From positions 96,085 through 160,084 of the forward strand of contig NZVR01000046.1 of assembly GCA_002701545.1 (NCBI GenBank): a DNA stretch of 64,000 nucleotides, written 5' to 3'. Each line of letters opens with the position of its first letter. Position 1 is the first letter of the stretch. This DNA comes from Blastopirellula sp. (GTDB lineage: Bacteria > Planctomycetota > Planctomycetia > Pirellulales > Pirellulaceae). Positions 61,323 to 64,000 of this stretch are shown piece after piece. The notes beneath the pieces were generated by a model, which was not told where the DNA came from, did no database searches, and was given only the letters and a program-made list of their open reading frames with translations. The position numbers and the translations under genes are program-made.

Positions 61323-61560
61323 GCACAGCAGCAGGACAGCCACAAACCAGGCGACAAACTGCGAAAACCCCGGTAAAACGAGCAATCTTACCGAACATAA
61401 GAAACATTATCAGACGTTGTAGCGAGGTGGTTTTTCGGGTATTTCAAGCCTTTTACCAATGGTTCTCAGGCCGTCTCAGCCAAGTCTCCACGAGGGTTAC
61501 TAGCGGGAATGGCGTTCGCCTGAGCTCACGATCGACCACGGACTCCCATGTTGGTGCCAC

Positions 61561-62973
61561 GTGCTGTTCAATGGTTACCCGTTTCTTGTTTTTTACGCGA
61601 TCGTCTTCGCGATTTACGTTCTGCTGGCGCGGCGGACGCGGGCGCAAAATCTGCTGTTGCTCGTTGCGAGTTACGTTTTCTACGGAGCGTGGGATTTTCG
61701 ATTTTTAGGTTTGATCGCTTTGTCGACAACGGTCGACTATTTCGCCGCCCTGGCCATTGAAAGGTCAGCCAGCGAGCGCCTCCGTGCGGTGTGGATGGGC
61801 ATCAGCATGGTCGCCAACCTGGGCGTGCTGGGCGTCTTCAAATATCTTGGTTTCGCAGCTGAGTCGTTCTGTGATCTGGCTGCAGTGTTCCAACTAACCG
61901 TCTCCCTGCCTGTGGCAGAGATCATCCTGCCGGTTGGCATCAGCTTTTACACATTCCAGACACTTGGCTACACGCTTGACGTGTATCGAGGGAGGACAAA
62001 AGCCTGTTCCGACCCGCTTGCCTTTGCGGTTTACGTTTCGTTCTTTCCGCAGCTTGTCGCAGGGCCAATCGAACGTGCCAATCACTTTCTTCCACAAATT
62101 CGGCAAGCGAGAACGATCCGACGCGTTGACCTTGCGATTGGCACCCAGTTCGTACTGCTGGGTTATTTCAGCAAGGTCGTGATTGCCGACTCGATGGCAC
62201 CGCTGGTAGATCAATTCTATGCAGCTCCGGAGAGGTACGGAGGATCCATTGCCTGGCTCGCCAATCTTGGCTTTGCCACGCAAATCTACGGAGACTTTGC
62301 TGGCTACACATTAATTGCCAGAGGAATCTCTCGCTGGATGGGATTTCGTTTGATCTCGAACTTCAAGCAACCTTATCTGGCTGACAGCCCGCGTGATTTC
62401 TGGCGGCGCTGGCATCGTTCATTGTCCACTTGGCTGCGACGCAATCTCTACTTCGAACTTGGTGGCAATCGCCTTGGCATCGCCCGGACCTGTTTGAATT
62501 TGATGTTGACCATGCTTCTCGGGGGATTATGGCACGGTGCCTCATGGAACTTTGTCGCTTGGGGTGGCTATCAAGGTCTGCTGCTAGTGATCGAACATTG
62601 GTTGCCAGACCATCGAGGCGGCAACCAGCGACCTTCCTTACCGCGTCGCCTCTTTTACAAGTCAGGGACATTCCTGCTGATGCTCGTAGGCTGGACCCTG
62701 TTTCGCTGTTCCTCACTGTCAGAGATAGGCACCGTTTTGCAGCAGATGTTCTTTGGCAACTTCTACGATTCGCGTGCCCTCGCATTCGCTTGGCCAATAT
62801 TGACTGCGTTTACAGTGATGCAGCTACTGGATTGCTGGCGCGAGAAGGCTCGAAGCGAGCTCATTTTGTTACGCGCTCCGGCAATGGTACGAATCGCAAT
62901 TTACACGTTTTTCGTGTTGTCAATTATGTCTGTCGGCTTTCGACGAATCACTTTCATCTATTTTCAGTTCTAG
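61561..62973 (+). CDS. MBOAT family O-acyltransferase (AlgI-like)
   Basis: MLFNGYPFLVFYAIVFAIYVLL; YAAPERYGGSIAWLANLGFATQIYGDFAGYTLIARGISRWMGF; FWRRWHRSLSTWLRRNLYFELGGNR; MLLGGLWHGASWNF. Confidence 0.93.
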   Translation: MLFNGYPFLVFYAIVFAIYVLLARRTRAQNLLLLVASYVFYGAWDFRFLGLIALSTTVDYFAALAIERSASERLRAVWMGISMVANLGVLGVFKYLGFAAESFCDLAAVFQLTVSLPVAEIILPVGISFYTFQTLGYTLDVYRGRTKACSDPLAFAVYVSFFPQLVAGPIERANHFLPQIRQARTIRRVDLAIGTQFVLLGYFSKVVIADSMAPLVDQFYAAPERYGGSIAWLANLGFATQIYGDFAGYTLIARGISRWMGFRLISNFKQPYLADSPRDFWRRWHRSLSTWLRRNLYFELGGNRLGIARTCLNLMLTMLLGGLWHGASWNFVAWGGYQGLLLVIEHWLPDHRGGNQRPSLPRRLFYKSGTFLLMLVGWTLFRCSSLSEIGTVLQQMFFGNFYDSRALAFAWPILTAFTVMQLLDCWREKARSELILLRAPAMVRIAIYTFFVLSIMSVGFRRITFIYFQF

Positions 62974-62980
62974 GTCCGAC

Positions 62981-64000
62981 ATGCTGCCGTCCATTCCTCC
63001 AGGTGTCCGCAAGGCGGGCAGATTTGCCACATCCCTCCTGTTGGGTGTCCTTGGTTGCGAACTTCTTCTGCGCATTCTCGTACCATTTCCCATCTATTAC
63101 TCGACGTGGTACACGTCAGGTGTTCACACCCAGGACGACCAGTTTGGCTTCGTATTTCAGCCTCATTATCAAGGAGTGATGAGGCATGCAGATAAGACCT
63201 GGTACGAGCCCCTGGAACTTGACCAGCGTGGCTTTCGATTACCTGCAATACGCACAAACCGAGACGGCGCACCGACTCAGATTGTGATGCTTGGTGGACA
63301 ATCCATGGCCTTCTCGTACGGCTTACCTGATGCCGAGTGTATTCATCAACAGGTTGCTGACCGATTGGATCGCAACTGCAACATCGAAGTTTTATCATGG
63401 TCTGGGTTTCCGCTCGACAAGGACCTTGCCAAACTAAAACGCTTCACAACACCTGAAGACTTCGATGTTGCAGTCGTCTTTGCATACAACGCAGTAGACT
63501 ACCAGCCGAAATCTGACCGGAAAGCACCGGTCACGCCAAACGACATCCCCATGGTGAATTCCGTGGTTTCGCCAATGGACCCGGCAGCAAGCATTGGTGG
63601 ACCATGGTATTACCGTAGCTACACCATTGCCGGCATTTGCCGGCTGTTGCGATTGCCCGCGCGCGCGATGCAACGACTTGGGCTCGTTGCGACTGAGACA
63701 CTGGCAACTTCAGCAGTCACAGACCACAACACCTCAACGGCCAAGGAACCTCGGGTATTCACAACCGCAAGGCGTCTACAGGAGTTGGGCATTGACCAAG
63801 TCATTGTCGTCGCTTTGCCAATCGCCGGTGAGCGCGTTGGCCCCCCTACCCTACCCCGCTCGCCAGCCGATGAAATTGTGGTCTTGGATCTGCGTGATGC
63901 ATTGTCGAAAGACCAGGCATCTGACTGGATTGCCAGCGGTCACTATGGCCCCCGTTCTGCTCAACGAATCGCTCAAGCAATCGCGACGTCAATTGAATCG
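62981..64000 (+). CDS. Membrane-anchored SGNH-hydrolase-like protein, open at window end
   Basis: ATG at 62981 opens a stop-free 340-codon frame to the window edge: N-terminal TM, IVMLGGQSMAFSYGLPDAE, C-terminal DWIASGHYGPRSAQRIAQAI. Absent from the ORF track because it has no stop in the window. Confidence 0.75.
   Translation, partial: MLPSIPPGVRKAGRFATSLLLGVLGCELLLRILVPFPIYYSTWYTSGVHTQDDQFGFVFQPHYQGVMRHADKTWYEPLELDQRGFRLPAIRTNRDGAPTQIVMLGGQSMAFSYGLPDAECIHQQVADRLDRNCNIEVLSWSGFPLDKDLAKLKRFTTPEDFDVAVVFAYNAVDYQPKSDRKAPVTPNDIPMVNSVVSPMDPAASIGGPWYYRSYTIAGICRLLRLPARAMQRLGLVATETLATSAVTDHNTSTAKEPRVFTTARRLQELGIDQVIVVALPIAGERVGPPTLPRSPADEIVVLDLRDALSKDQASDWIASGHYGPRSAQRIAQAIATSIES

Noticed and set aside
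1-64000. CRISPR array, tRNA/rRNA genes, IS elements, prophage or defence island
   Set aside because: No regularly spaced repeats, no convincing tRNA cloverleaf, and no transposase, integrase, Cas or restriction-type protein in any frame.

Overview
The window is a gene-dense chromosomal segment, very probably from a Pirellulales-type planctomycete. That placement is inferred from a BBP7-type beta-barrel protein, a Tat/DUF1501 protein, DUF11 secreted proteins, a planctomycete-style J-like domain protein and a fused FAD/Fe-S oxidoreductase. I support about 57 protein-coding genes. I saw no rRNA, tRNA, CRISPR array, transposase or phage gene. Housekeeping genes include rnr, lpxA, selA, selB, moaA/D/E, folE, trxB, asnS, glnB, mfd, ilvC, ilvH, ribD, pdxA and dtd. 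The most unusual signal is not a gene. The octamer GGGCAGGG (8 of 10 copies extended to GGGCAGGGG) occurs 10 times on the + strand, and by eye I found no copy of its reverse complement. It matches the E. coli FtsK-orienting KOPS consensus GGGNAGGG and is a candidate KOPS/architecture-imparting sequence for a lineage that divides without FtsZ. Other points of interest: a long co-directional run joining pterin, molybdopterin and selenocysteine functions; a cluster of secreted proteins with tandem paralogs and a His-rich tail; an NRAMP-like transporter that appears to lack the metal-binding motifs; an MBOAT plus SGNH-like pair with a GGQS variant; a J-like/TM/beta-sandwich protein; a DKIGH-DUF11 fusion; and a non-coding island with near-perfect hairpins. 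All calls come from reading the sequence and supplied ORFs. No searches were run.
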